Of a stretch of DNA of 64,000 nt, positions 54,481 to 64,000 are shown piece after piece. Origin of the DNA: Terebella lapidaria. Its lineage: Eukaryota; Annelida; Polychaeta; Terebellida; Terebellidae. Both the position numbers and the translations under genes were made by a program. Each line of letters begins with the position of its first letter. Position 1 is the stretch's first letter. The notes beneath the pieces are model-generated. The model ran no database searches. It had not been told where the DNA came from and worked only from the letters and a program-made list of their open reading frames with translations. The stretch covers positions 13,801,667 through 13,865,666 of the forward strand of contig OX424568.1 in NCBI GenBank assembly GCA_949152475.1, read 5' to 3'.

Positions 54481-55159
54481 TTACTCTGGTGTATCGTTTC
54501 CCACGTTCGTCTCGCTGCGAAAACATAAACAAAAACCACAAACTTAGTCCAACATGTCAAATCAAAAGAATAAAAATTTACGATTTTGGAGTTATTACCA
54601 GTTAAACTGAAAAACAAAAATAATCTAAAGTTACATATTTCGCTAAGATAATTCATTGTCACCGTTTTTTGAAACACTCACTTGAGACATTTGGGGCACG
54701 TTTTCTTTGCATCATGGTTGTGCTCCTTCACTTTGCAACACTTTGCACACCTAAAAAAAATGTATCAAAAAATTGTGCAGGAATAAAATTAAATTTTTGA
54801 AATGTACATAGATATGTAGTGTTACATGCAACCCCACATAAAGAGTAATGCTAAGAAGTATATTTTTTAATCCATCAACATAAAAAATATTAAGACTGCA
54901 GACAATATATCGAACGAGATCAAGCCCTTTTCCCTGTACTTCCAAATTATTGTATTTATCGATCATGCCGTTTAATTTTGGCATAAAGCAATACAAAAAT
55001 TTTCCTCCTTTCTCATAAAGTTATGATTTCAGAATAAAAAGTCTAATTATTTAACACTGACAGCTGAAATCTTCAATAAATACAACACCAAATATCAAGT
55101 GATAATTATAAAACGACTGGTACTCACTTGGGGCAGGAATTTTGACCGCCTTTATCCAT
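54481..55159 (-). CDS. Small Cys/Lys-rich peptide 5 (44 aa, 6 Cys)
   Basis: Three exons: 55159-55128, 54750-54682 and 54514-54481; same phases as gene 4. Exon 1 is identical (MDKGGQNSCPK). Exon 2 reads CAKCCKVKEHNHDAKKTCPK and CL. Exon 3 reads NETNVGNDTPE, one residue longer than in gene 4. All six Cys are kept while the linker changes (DHDPKKK to NHDAKKT). This argues for selection on the Cys pattern and against a dead copy. Function as for gene 4. Confidence 0.7.
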
Positions 55160-55494
55160 TTTCTGAACAAACAAATTCTCCAAAGATATGTTCACCAAAC
55201 AGTGTCTCCAGACAATAATGAACCAGTCTTAATCGGGCAAGGCTTGCATGTGAAGTGATGGAGACTTGCCACGACGGAAAGTTTCATCCACACCAAGCCA
55301 CCCCCACCTCCACCTCTACCCGGGCTTGAAAAACCACACCAATCCCGACAGCTAAAACCACCACCATCAGGAAACCACCGCTATAACCCCCCATCCAAGT
55401 CAACAGCATGAGCGGCACACGTGACTCACGCTACAAATCAATACACATGAACTTGCTTTGTTAAGCAGTGTGAGCTTACACCTATATCCTTCAT

Positions 55495-55619
55495 GGCCCA
55501 AGTATCATACACTGCGCCTTAATACTAATCATTCACTAAATGAATGCCATTTAATCCGTCTGTCACCTTTTTAATCCTTATTGAATATAGAGGAAGGCGC
55601 AGGATATGATACTTGGGCC
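55495..55619. mobile_element. 125 bp MITE with ~25 bp TIRs, present only in duplication copy 2
   Basis: The left end GGCCCAAGTATCATA and CTGCGCCTT, and the right end AAGGCGCAG and TATGATACTTGGGCC, are inverted with two mismatches. Flanks TCCTTCAT and TAATTCAT look like a degenerate 8 bp target duplication. The homologous site in copy 1 (about 53716-53723, TAATTCAT) is empty, so insertion followed the duplication. Confidence 0.8.
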
Positions 55620-55713
55620 TAATTCATATATAGACTGTAATGTATGCATGTATATGTGCACTGGGTATTACCAGCCAAAATACTACTCATTCGTGCAATA
55701 AATATAACTAATC

Positions 55714-57938
55714 TATCTGTCACCTATTTAAATCTGATCTGTTACAAAAGGTAACAATAATGATTCAAAACTCCATTTTATTGTTAAAATTTCATTGATG
55801 CAGCTAACTGCCCTAAGTTGTCACTTGTGCTGCTTGTAGGGCTAAAAATGTGTGAGATGAACTAAATGGTATGTTCTCAGTACAACTTACAAGTACTGTA
55901 CAAACTACTGCCCATGTAGTGCACTTTACTCAACTATTACTACTGACCCACTAATAAATGGCATTTAATCCATCTAGCATATTTTTAATCTGCATTAAAT
56001 TTAGAACAAGGAGTAAGCCATAAAAGGTTGAGCTGCTGTGAGATTAACAGTGGTAATAAATGAATGATTTCGATATTTGAAACCTAAAGTAAACTAACAG
56101 GTAAAATGTGAGTTTATCTTGTAAGATTTTGCCTCGTGTCATTCAAAGTTTTTAATAGATATTTGGTGTCAATTTATTCATTTGTTTCACTGAATATTTT
56201 GTTGGACATCGAAGAGTATGTGTGGTTTTTCACTATAATTCCAGCATACATGTACATGTAGATATATTTATGTAAACAAGAACACACAAGAAATTAATGT
56301 TTTCTACACCAGTTTTATTGAAATCAAAGCAATAGAATAGTCTCAATGTTACATGATTATGTATACATTGCAAAATGTGTTTTGATCGGAGTTTGATTTG
56401 AATTAAAATATGAAGCAAAATAACACAATGTTCACAACTCATAATGAGACATATTGAATTATACAACAGATATGCTAATGACAGCATAATTCTGAGATAC
56501 TTACATTAAATACTTAACCATTACAACTCTATTAATCAAACACTTCAAATCTATGAGTTTGAGATTGTACTGATGCTAAACAAGGTGTGTTAACTGATGG
56601 ATCTCATACATCATTTGGTCAGGACAGTTTCAGGTCAGCGACATTTCACCATGGCATCCTTTTACTGCATTTCGTTGAATTATTTGAGGGAATAAATGTT
56701 TGCTCTTTGGAGGAAAAATACAATAGGCATAAATATATCAGTGCACTGCCACATATTCTGGTTATTTTGCGGTGATCACCATGAATACCACCAGCGCGGT
56801 AGTTTACAGTAATAGGATGCCGTGGTAAAAAGATGCCACTGACCGTAGACCATCAACATGGCTTGTAGAAACAAACGTGTGAAAATCCCTTCGGCTTAGG
56901 GCCCGGCATGAAGGGACTACCAATAAATGGTAATCAAGCAGTAAACTCTAGGCCTAGCTTGTCATAAACTTTAGCAAGTGAAACTCAGTTGAACACCTCA
57001 CGAATACACGTATGCGTGTGGTCTTCAACCAAGCGGCGTTGCCATTCTTCCATATTTATCACCAGGGAATCAGACGTGTACGAGGCGTGCTAGACGCCGA
57101 CCGGGTGGGCGATATTACAGTAACTTGAAGAAACATGAGAAATATGCTGTATGATCTGAGCGTTCTTGTACAAGTGCGGGTTGTTATATTGAAAGTATCA
57201 TGAAATGAACATGTATCAATACCACCAAGAGCATACCAACCAAATGTACGTACAATAAACTTATTTTTCACACAAATATCACTTTTTCAACAGTTTGTGC
57301 GGCCTTGACCTCGCGTGGAAGCGGGAGGGATAGTTTGGTTTTACAGTTCATGTCGTAATTCATCGAATATCAAACTTGGGTTGACTGTAAGATTTCTATC
57401 ATGATCACAAAGTGCGAAGAAAAAATATAACATCTATCTGATTATGACATAGCTGTCGACACATAGTCCTGGCTAAATCTGGATGTTATTTATACCGGTA
57501 TTCAATTTATGATACAATATACAGTCGAATATCGAAGCAGGTGCCGCATAATTTAGATAAACGATATTATGTTAACTATTATAGCTTACCTCGCAATTTT
57601 CCCATACGATGGATCTACCTATCAAACTGTGGGTTGAGAACTATATAGCACATATTACTGTTTTATTGTGTTTATATACAATGTATGCCTACACTAAAAA
57701 CTAACATGCAAATGTCCATTTTCTAGCATGTCCTATTGAAATTCTGTCATTTTATTGCTCGTTGTCCAAAATTCTTCTTGGTGTACCTGAAGTATACAAA
57801 CCAAATAAGGATATATCTTATTATCTTTGATAAACGAATACCTTAAAATATATAGATTTGGGACAAATTATTCACTTTGCTTTCGTTTGCACGTTTGTAC
57901 AAAAACGCTTACAATCGTGTGCCTAGCTGTTACTTGGA
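55714..57938. other. Intergenic between peptide genes 5 and 6
   Basis: I searched by eye for another member of the small-peptide family on the minus strand and found none. AT-rich; no other gene recognised. From about 57345 it is the start of the second segmental duplication. Confidence 0.4.
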
Positions 57939-58200
57939 TCATTCTGGTGCGTCATTCCCTGTATTCGTCTCCGTGTCTTTCTTTGAACTGTCGATAGATA
58001 ATCATCTGATATAGCGACAGTCCAGTAATAAAGAAATTTAGTTGGTGTCCCAAACGGTAAATTTCAGCTAAAGGTCAATGCTTAATTACACCGAAGGAAG
58101 AAACGAATACAAATATAGGGTTTACTGACCATGAGCTGAGAATGCCCCCATCGTCGTGTTCCATCTTCTCTTCCTGGATTTCCTGTATTGGCTCGCCCAT
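57939..58200 (-). CDS. Small peptide 6, Cys-poor cluster member (39 aa, 1 Cys)
   Basis: Exons 58200-58130 and 57987-57939, GT-AG, phase 2. Sequence blocks: MGEPIQEIQEEKMEHDDGG, ILSSCSKKDTETNTG, NDAPE. The H-D-D-G-G box and CSK match HSDGGGCSK of genes 1 and 3, and the NDAPE tail matches genes 2 and 4-7, so kinship is clear. Only one Cys remains, so thiolate-cluster metal binding is unlikely. It may be a diverged or decaying member, or have taken another role. A different acceptor 22 bases earlier (ending 58009) would give an in-frame stop, so I chose the CTATCGACAG acceptor. Confidence 0.6.
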
Positions 58201-59540
58201 TTCGCCAGATATTTCACAATATTAAATTCGCCAATATATCACAGAAACACGTTAAAATATAAACAGGATCGAGATACTCCCGTAATGAACCGTATACGAA
58301 CAAAAGTTGTGACAGACGATTAGCAAATGTGTTAAATGGCGACTTGCACCTCATTATCATAATCAAACCACCCTTCGACCAATAAATCGCGGCACATGAA
58401 GCACTGACATCACGAACTTGGGAATACCTGACAACCATAGGTAAATAAATCGTCAATAATCTATGAGGTAGGCTATCGTTGGAAAATTCCTACGAATTCC
58501 AGATGGTTAATGTAGTTTTTGTCAGTGTCCATATTACATAAGTGTTTTCCAGTTTTCTCACAACTTTAGTTTTCCTCATGAAATTTTGATGCGCAGTTCT
58601 TGGTGAAATGTATGACGTGCACTGCACTAGTTTTTAACGGCCAGATTTTGTAACAGTCTGAGAATGAAGACTTTCAGACTATATGTCCCAATTTCCAGAC
58701 TTCATTCGGCTTGACTGGCCAATATAGGTACTGGGTCTATACATAATTCCAAACTTAGAAATTTCTGAAGATATATGCGCGAATATATATGAAAAGAGCT
58801 TCACAAATAACACGCTTCGATTAGATGTCTTGTTCTCATATCTGTAAACTAGCAAAACATTTGATGTTTGTCATGTCGTCCAAGTTGGCTTTTCATGGGG
58901 ACGTAATGATAACTCAAATCTTCCACGTTGCCCCCACTTCAGCAGGCCCATCGTCAGAAACTCTCACATTCATCAATCACAGTAGTGTTACGTATATCGC
59001 TCAATAGACATCAGTTTTTAAGAATGAATAAATCAGAAATAAAAATTAGAAAAAATAACAGATTTGAGAAAATGGAGCTGGTGTCAAAGATTAAAAAACA
59101 CAAAGTCATACTATACCAATGGTCATTCCTACCTCCAAAACTGATCAGAATTACATCATGTTGATAATATACGCTGTATACGTCGTTCCCGGGTGTTGGT
59201 GTCAAATGTGGATAACTTCTACAATACGCACATGTAACAGATGAGCTTGTCTTTCATTGTCTGTCTGCACCTCTCATAAGTCATAACCACCGATTATAGT
59301 ATTGATCAGCGGGAAAAACCCAAAGCAAGTTGCACTGGCGTGCGTTGGCATCGAATATCGACATGTTTGATGGAGCCAGTGTGGCCTCCGACAAGGAATA
59401 ACATAACATATAGCTTATACCAGCAAAATTTTATTACTACAACCACCAGTTACTACCGAGATATACGAAATAGATCATCACGGATATTCCAGATTTAGTT
59501 GGCATTGATACATTTTAGTGTTTCCCCACTGTGAATAATT
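58201..59540. other. Upstream region of peptide gene 6
   Basis: Contains AAACCAC at 58365-58371. No further exon recognised. The segment CTCTCATAAGTCATAACC near 59271-59288 looks like a transposon excision footprint relative to copy B. Confidence 0.45.
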
Positions 59541-60556
59541 AGCCCAAAGGCTAAGGCAGGTTACCGGAAAATATATGTTTTAAATTACATGTATAAATAT
59601 TAGATCTAGCCATTTTGTCCTGTGACCTTGAAAATGAGGGCAAAGGTCAACTTCAAGGTCATCAAAATATTTGGCATACATCATACCTTATATGTGCACA
59701 ATTGATTCCTAAGCTGTAAAGTCGATAAGAAGTGATATATTAGCCATTTTTTGCTCTGATTTTGAAATCTTGATCTTGATATTCGGCCTATATCATTTTC
59801 TATATGTTCACAATTGATTCATATGCTGTAAAGTCGATAATAAGCGAGATATTAGCTATTTTGTCCTGTGACCTTGAAATTTATGTCAAAGGTCAAATTC
59901 AAGGTCACGTCAATGATCTAAATATATCATTTCCTATATCTTCATAATTTAATCCTAAGCTGTAAAGTCGATAAGAAGTGAGATATTTTTGTCATGCCAT
60001 TTTGTCCTATGACCTTGAAAATTAGGTCGAATGTCGAATTCGTGGTCGCGAGAATATTCAGCATACCGCGTATATCATTTTCTATATGTTCACAATTAAT
60101 TCCTAATCTCTAATCTCGATATAAAGTGAGATATTTGGGGAAAAAATGTGTCCCATCATAAAGCATAGGATAATTTAACATGGGATAGTCCCAAAATGGC
60201 CCACTTCGAGCAATTCAAGGGTAATCGAAACTTATACACGTCCGTCACAGGGGCACATATGAGGAGTTTTACGCATCAATAAAGAAGTTAATGAACAGAT
60301 TTTGAGAAAACGACCGAAAAAAGTCCAAAATTGGCCGATTTTCGTCCAAAATAGCCGCCACTTTGAAAAAATTGCGAAAATCAAAAAACTAAAATATATC
60401 TCCGTCTTGAAATATTTTAAGCTATTTGTGCAAAATTTCAAGAAAATCTGACTGAAATCTTCAAATGTAAAAATATGGATGACACCTGACGACGGACGGC
60501 GGACGACGGACGCAACGCCATGCCAATAGGTTATCGAACCATAGGTCCGGTAACCT
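59541..60556 (+). mobile_element. AGGTTACCGG-family element inserted in duplication copy A
   Basis: Left terminus AGCCCAAAGGCTAAGGCAGG then TTACCGGA; right terminus GGTTATCGAACC, loop, GGTCCGGTAACCT, ending 60556. The interior has four or five 130 bp AGGTCA satellite units, then the AAAATAGCCGCC module and GACGACGGACGGCGGACGAC. The paralogous site in copy B (about 62862-62865, ACTATGAG / AAAGGCAAATTAC) is empty. This confirms the element boundaries to within a few bases. Confidence 0.85.
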
Positions 60557-61246
60557 AAAAAGGCAAATTACATCAGAACTCCTTTGGAGAAAAAAAAAAT
60601 ATGCTACACTGAAATAGTGACCCTCGGTAGAAAATACTGTTTCGAAACACAACTAATCTGACATCAGATAAAAACGTCGAACACATCAACACATTTTTAC
60701 ATTCTTTACATGTAGCTTCATTGAATATCAAACTCGGGATCACAAAGTGCACATTGAATAGAAAACATCTCTCTAATTATGACATGGCTGTCGACAAATA
60801 TTCCTGGTCTTGACCTTGACGTTATACATATTCAATTAGTGATACAGTCAAATATTGAAACAGATGAGGCATAATTTAAATAAACGGCAAATACATTTCA
60901 TCTTAGGTATTACATTAATCCCGTACAATGAATCTACGCATCAAAATGTTAGTTAAGAACTATGTTATACATATTACTATGTTACTGTGTTTATATACAA
61001 TGTAGGCCTACATTAAAAATAGCATATTATCATCTTTTTCCAGCAGCATGTCATATCGAGGTTCCATAGCTCGTTGTCCAATGATCTCCATGGTGTCCCT
61101 GAAATACAGAAAACAACAACATAGATAGCCCTATATTTTAAATAAACGAATACATATAAATATGTAGATTCAAGAGAAAATGATTCACTTTGTTTTCGTT
61201 TGCACGTTTTGTACAATCGATGCTTACAATCGTTTGCCTTGTTGGA

Positions 61247-61514
61247 TCATATATAGGTCTTCTCTGATTCTGCTGTGTCATTCCCTGTATTCGTCTCCTT
61301 TGTGTCGCCTCCGCAGCTAGATAATAATTCGATATAGCCACAGTCCATTAGTATAGAAATGTACTTGGTTTCACGATCGGTACAGTTAGCAAAATTAAAA
61401 ATCTGTTAATTATCACAAAGAAAGAAACAAATACCAGTAAACTTACCAGCCGAAAATGTCGCCATCCGCGTGTTCTACTTTTCCTTGATGGATTTCCTTT
61501 TTTGGTTCACCCAT
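61247..61514 (-). CDS. Small peptide 7, cluster member with extended tail (45 aa, 2 Cys)
   Basis: Exons 61514-61447 and 61316-61247, GT-AG, phase 2. Sequence blocks: MGEPKKEIHQGKVEHADGD, IFGCCGGDTKETNTG, NDTAESEKTYI. It is the paralogue of gene 6 (MGEP start, TKETNTGND). The ancestral stop after ND-x-x-E has been lost, and reading continues six codons to a new TGA. The CCGG is shared with gene 1. Two adjacent Cys only, so metal binding would need dimerisation. Upstream AAACCAC at 61680-61686. Confidence 0.6.
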
Positions 61515-62541
61515 TTCGCAAGATATTTCACGGTATTATATTCGCCAATATATCAGAGAAGCACGTTAGAATATGTTCAGGATCGAGATACTCCCGTAAT
61601 AATGAACCGAACGAACAGAGTTGGTGATAGACGGTTATGAAAGGTGTTATATAGCGACTTTCACCTCATTTTCATAATCAAACCACCTCGAACTCGACCA
61701 ATACAATTGTGGTACAAGACGATGACATCACATATTTGAGAATACCGAGCATCCAGGTAAATAAATTTCTACGAAGTAACACTGGAAAATTCCTATGAAT
61801 CCCAGATGGTTCTTACAGTATGATCGTCAGTTCTAAAATTAGGCACATGTATGTTTTTCATTTTTGTTTGAAATTTAGTTTTCCTTATGAATTGTTGAAT
61901 GCGCAATTCATGACGTGTACTGTTTTATTTTTTAACGGATAGATTTAGAAAAACAAATCTAACCGTTTTTGAGAATTGCGCTTTCCAGACTATGACTCAA
62001 TTTCCAGACTTTAGGCTATTGGGGTTGGCAGGCCAATAGGTATTGGATCTATACAGTTCCGAAGGTAAACAAAATTCTGTGCAGGTGCAGGCGAATGTAC
62101 AACAAAGAGAGGTTGACAAATTTACACACACTTCGATTAGAAATCTTCTCATATACATGTATCCAAGTGAGCTTTTCACGGGAACGTGGTGGTCATTAAA
62201 ATGTAATTTCAGGCGATCCCCCAAAAAAGAAGAAAAGAAGATTATGTGGCAGCACAATACTGTCACACGTGTATCACTCATTAGACATCACTTTTCTTTT
62301 TAATAAAACAGAAATAACAAATATGAAAAAAAATGGCGCTTGGTGTCCAAGTTTAAAAACACGAATTCATACTCTACCACTTTCTTACCTCCAAAACCGG
62401 TCACAATTACATGTTAATGTTGATATTAAAATACGCTGTATACATCGTTTCAGGGTGTTGGAGTCGAATGTGAAAAACTTGTGTTGTATACATATTTAAT
62501 AGATGAAATCATCTTTCATTGTCTTTCTGTAACACTCATAA
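61515..62541. other. Upstream region of peptide gene 7
   Basis: Paralogous to the flank of gene 6. A TATATAAC on the minus strand (61653-61646) and AAACCAC (61680-61686) are the only promoter-like signals noted. Confidence 0.4.
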
Positions 62542-62608
62542 TAGCTTGGTTCCCGCCTATGGCGCTACCGTCTACACGGAGTGTGTCAGAGGTCGCGGAA
62601 CAAGGCTA
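62542..62608. mobile_element. 67 bp mini-MITE with perfect 9 bp target duplication
   Basis: The ends are TAGCTTGGTTCC and GGAACAAGGCTA, imperfect inverted copies. It is flanked by CACTCATAA at 62533-62541 and 62609-62617. A perfect 9 bp duplication points to a Mutator-like or similar transposase acting in trans. Confidence 0.8.
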
Positions 62609-62970
62609 CACTCATAACCACCAATTATAATATCGATCAGCGGGAATCCCACAGCACTGCGCTTGCGCGCGCGTTGCATCACATATATCGATCTGTCTGC
62701 ATGACGTCTGTGTGGTTTCAGACAAGGAATGACATTACGTAGGTGATATCAGCAAAATGTTATGACTATAACCACCGGTTACTACCGAGCAATACGAAAT
62801 AGATCATCACGGATATTCCAGATTCAATTAGCATTGACAAATTTTAGTGTTTCCTGACTATGAGAAAGGCAAATTACATCAAAACCCCATTGGAGAAGGA
62901 AAATTTGTTGCACTGAAATGGTAACCTGCCGTAGAAAAATGTTGTTTTGAAACACAAATAACTCTGACAT

Positions 62971-64000
62971 CAATTCAACGCCCTTTTTAAAAATACTTTA
63001 GCTGTGAGCTGTGAGCTGTGAGCTCATGAGGGCTCTGATTTCATGCATGTCATTCGGCACGCAATGACTGGTGTGCTTTTTCACATAAACATGTAATTGA
63101 TATCGCGTCAACCGAACTTAGAAAACCCTTTGCTCCTCTATCCACATAGCACACTCCAACCCAAATGATAACGCGTGCAACAATTTAATCTGAAAAACCT
63201 GTATGCGAAAAAGTGGAATGTATGGTACGTGTGTTATCTGCAATATAATACTTTGCAGTGGGATTCGAGTGAAGATGAAATTGATCACGTGAATGAAAAA
63301 ATGAAACAAATAATTCGACATCATCTACAACATAGAATTATAGATAATATGTCATCAGAACTATCTTCATATGGATCGTTTTTTTTTTGTTTTTTTTGTA
63401 TTTTCGCCAGATAAAAATCTAGGTGAAGGGGGGGGGGGGGGGTTGATAACGATATGATGTTATTTCACACGAAGCTTTGAAATATCAATTTTAGGTCATG
63501 GGAACCAGACTGATTTGATCTGAGTTTACCAATTTGTCACGAAACTCGTACGAAAAGATGCACTGTGACCTCAACTTTTTTTCACCACAAAAACATCCAT
63601 GCCCGTTGGTTATAGGTATATAAATAGTTCTATATAGTCTATGAACCTTTTTGCTTATTTCAGAATACGTAACATGAAGAACACATGTGCACGGTGTTGT
63701 CCTGGCGTTGTGTGGGTTTACAAGAGAGACAATACATGTATTGATATTCATGTATTATTTCATGGAGAGCAGAGCAAGCGACGTAGAAAACCACTGAAAA
63801 TCCCGTGAGTTTCACATGCAGGCCTTGTAGAACCATGCGTGCAGCGATCGATATATATGTGTACTGATGACGCACATGTAAGCTTTCATCTAGTTCAGTG
63901 TGCGATGGTACTTTCGCACAAAAGCTTTTTCTCTGATTTTTTTAGTCTGTAATGAATGCATTATGTGTTCTGTCTTCGCACTGGAGTCCAAACATTGTTA
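62971..64000. other. Terminal intergenic sequence
   Basis: Contains a short GCTGTGA tandem run (62999-63024), a T-run near 63378, a G-run at 63428-63441 and no gene I can support. ORFs at 63175-63414 and 63491-63875 lack splice or family support. Confidence 0.4.

Larger units (their letters stand above)
53821..55713. repeat. Segmental duplication, copy 2 (carries peptide gene 5)
   Basis: Matches copy 1 (52029-53820) from GAAAAGCTTGAAGAATATTT to AATAAATATAACTAATC. The extra length is mostly a 125 bp MITE at 55495-55619. Confidence 0.85.
57345..60665. repeat. Second segmental duplication, copy A (peptide gene 6)
   Basis: From GAATATCAAACTTGGGTTG through peptide gene 6 to TTTCGAAACACAACTAATCT it aligns with about 60713-62970. 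It contains one large extra block, the element at 59541-60556. Divergence is higher than between copies 1 and 2 of the other duplication. Confidence 0.75.
60713..62970. repeat. Second segmental duplication, copy B (peptide gene 7)
   Basis: Aligns with copy A (57345-60665) from GAATATCAAACTCGGGATC to GTTTTGAAACACAAATAACT. It has its own private 67 bp insertion at 62542-62608 and lacks the 1 kb element of copy A. Confidence 0.75.

Noticed and set aside
58009..58030. Upstream acceptor (TATATCAG) for exon 2 of peptide gene 6
   Set aside because: Joining there gives an immediate in-frame stop; the downstream CTATCGACAG acceptor restores the family tail NDAPE.

Overview
The window is eukaryotic nuclear DNA from an animal. 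Genes are split by GT-AG introns, intergenic DNA is AT-rich and crowded with transposon relics, and the recognisable genes are metazoan: a PRD-class homeobox gene, a TMTC4 orthologue and an LRR/PAN-like secreted protein. The DIRS retrotransposon, the abundance of AAGGTCA-rich repeats and the medium-length introns fit a marine invertebrate (lophotrochozoan or invertebrate deuterostome). I cannot fix the phylum from sequence alone.

Layout. 1-5.1 kb: nested and tandem copies of one non-autonomous element family, whose ends are hairpins around AGGTTACCGG or AGCTTACCGG. 6.7-7.7 kb: a TIR element. 8.1-12.0 kb (minus): a four-exon LRR/PAN-like gene whose last intron is mostly two copies of that element family. 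13.0-13.6 kb: a foldback repeat. 13.8-16.0 kb (minus): a large 3' exon of an unrecognised acidic protein. 18.2-22.5 kb (plus): a five-exon PRD-like homeobox gene. 23.6-29.4 kb: more elements, a nested MITE and a minisatellite. 30.8-43.7 kb (minus): a complete 15-exon TMTC4 gene, with a 6.2 kb DIRS-type tyrosine-recombinase retrotransposon in its intron 13 in the same orientation.

44.8-61.5 kb (all minus) is the most unusual part. I reconstructed seven consecutive tiny genes (39-51 residues each) that no single long ORF shows. They have two or three exons with fixed intron phases. Most share an acidic N-terminal exon ending near an H-S/D-D-G box, and nearly all share a C-terminal N-D-x-P-E/D tail. 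The segment between them differs greatly in cysteine content (4, 10, 5, 6, 6, 1 and 2 Cys). I read this as a tandem metallothionein-like family that has diversified its metal-binding core, partly by segmental duplication (52.0-55.7 kb and 57.3-62.97 kb). The duplications also give natural empty sites that date and delimit three separate transposon insertions.

The genes are functionally unrelated apart from this small-peptide cluster, whose members share promoter features: an AAACCAC motif upstream of all seven, and a TATA-like box close to the ATG in the first two. All gene models were made by eye from splice signals, phase agreement and family resemblance. None has been checked by search or transcript data.
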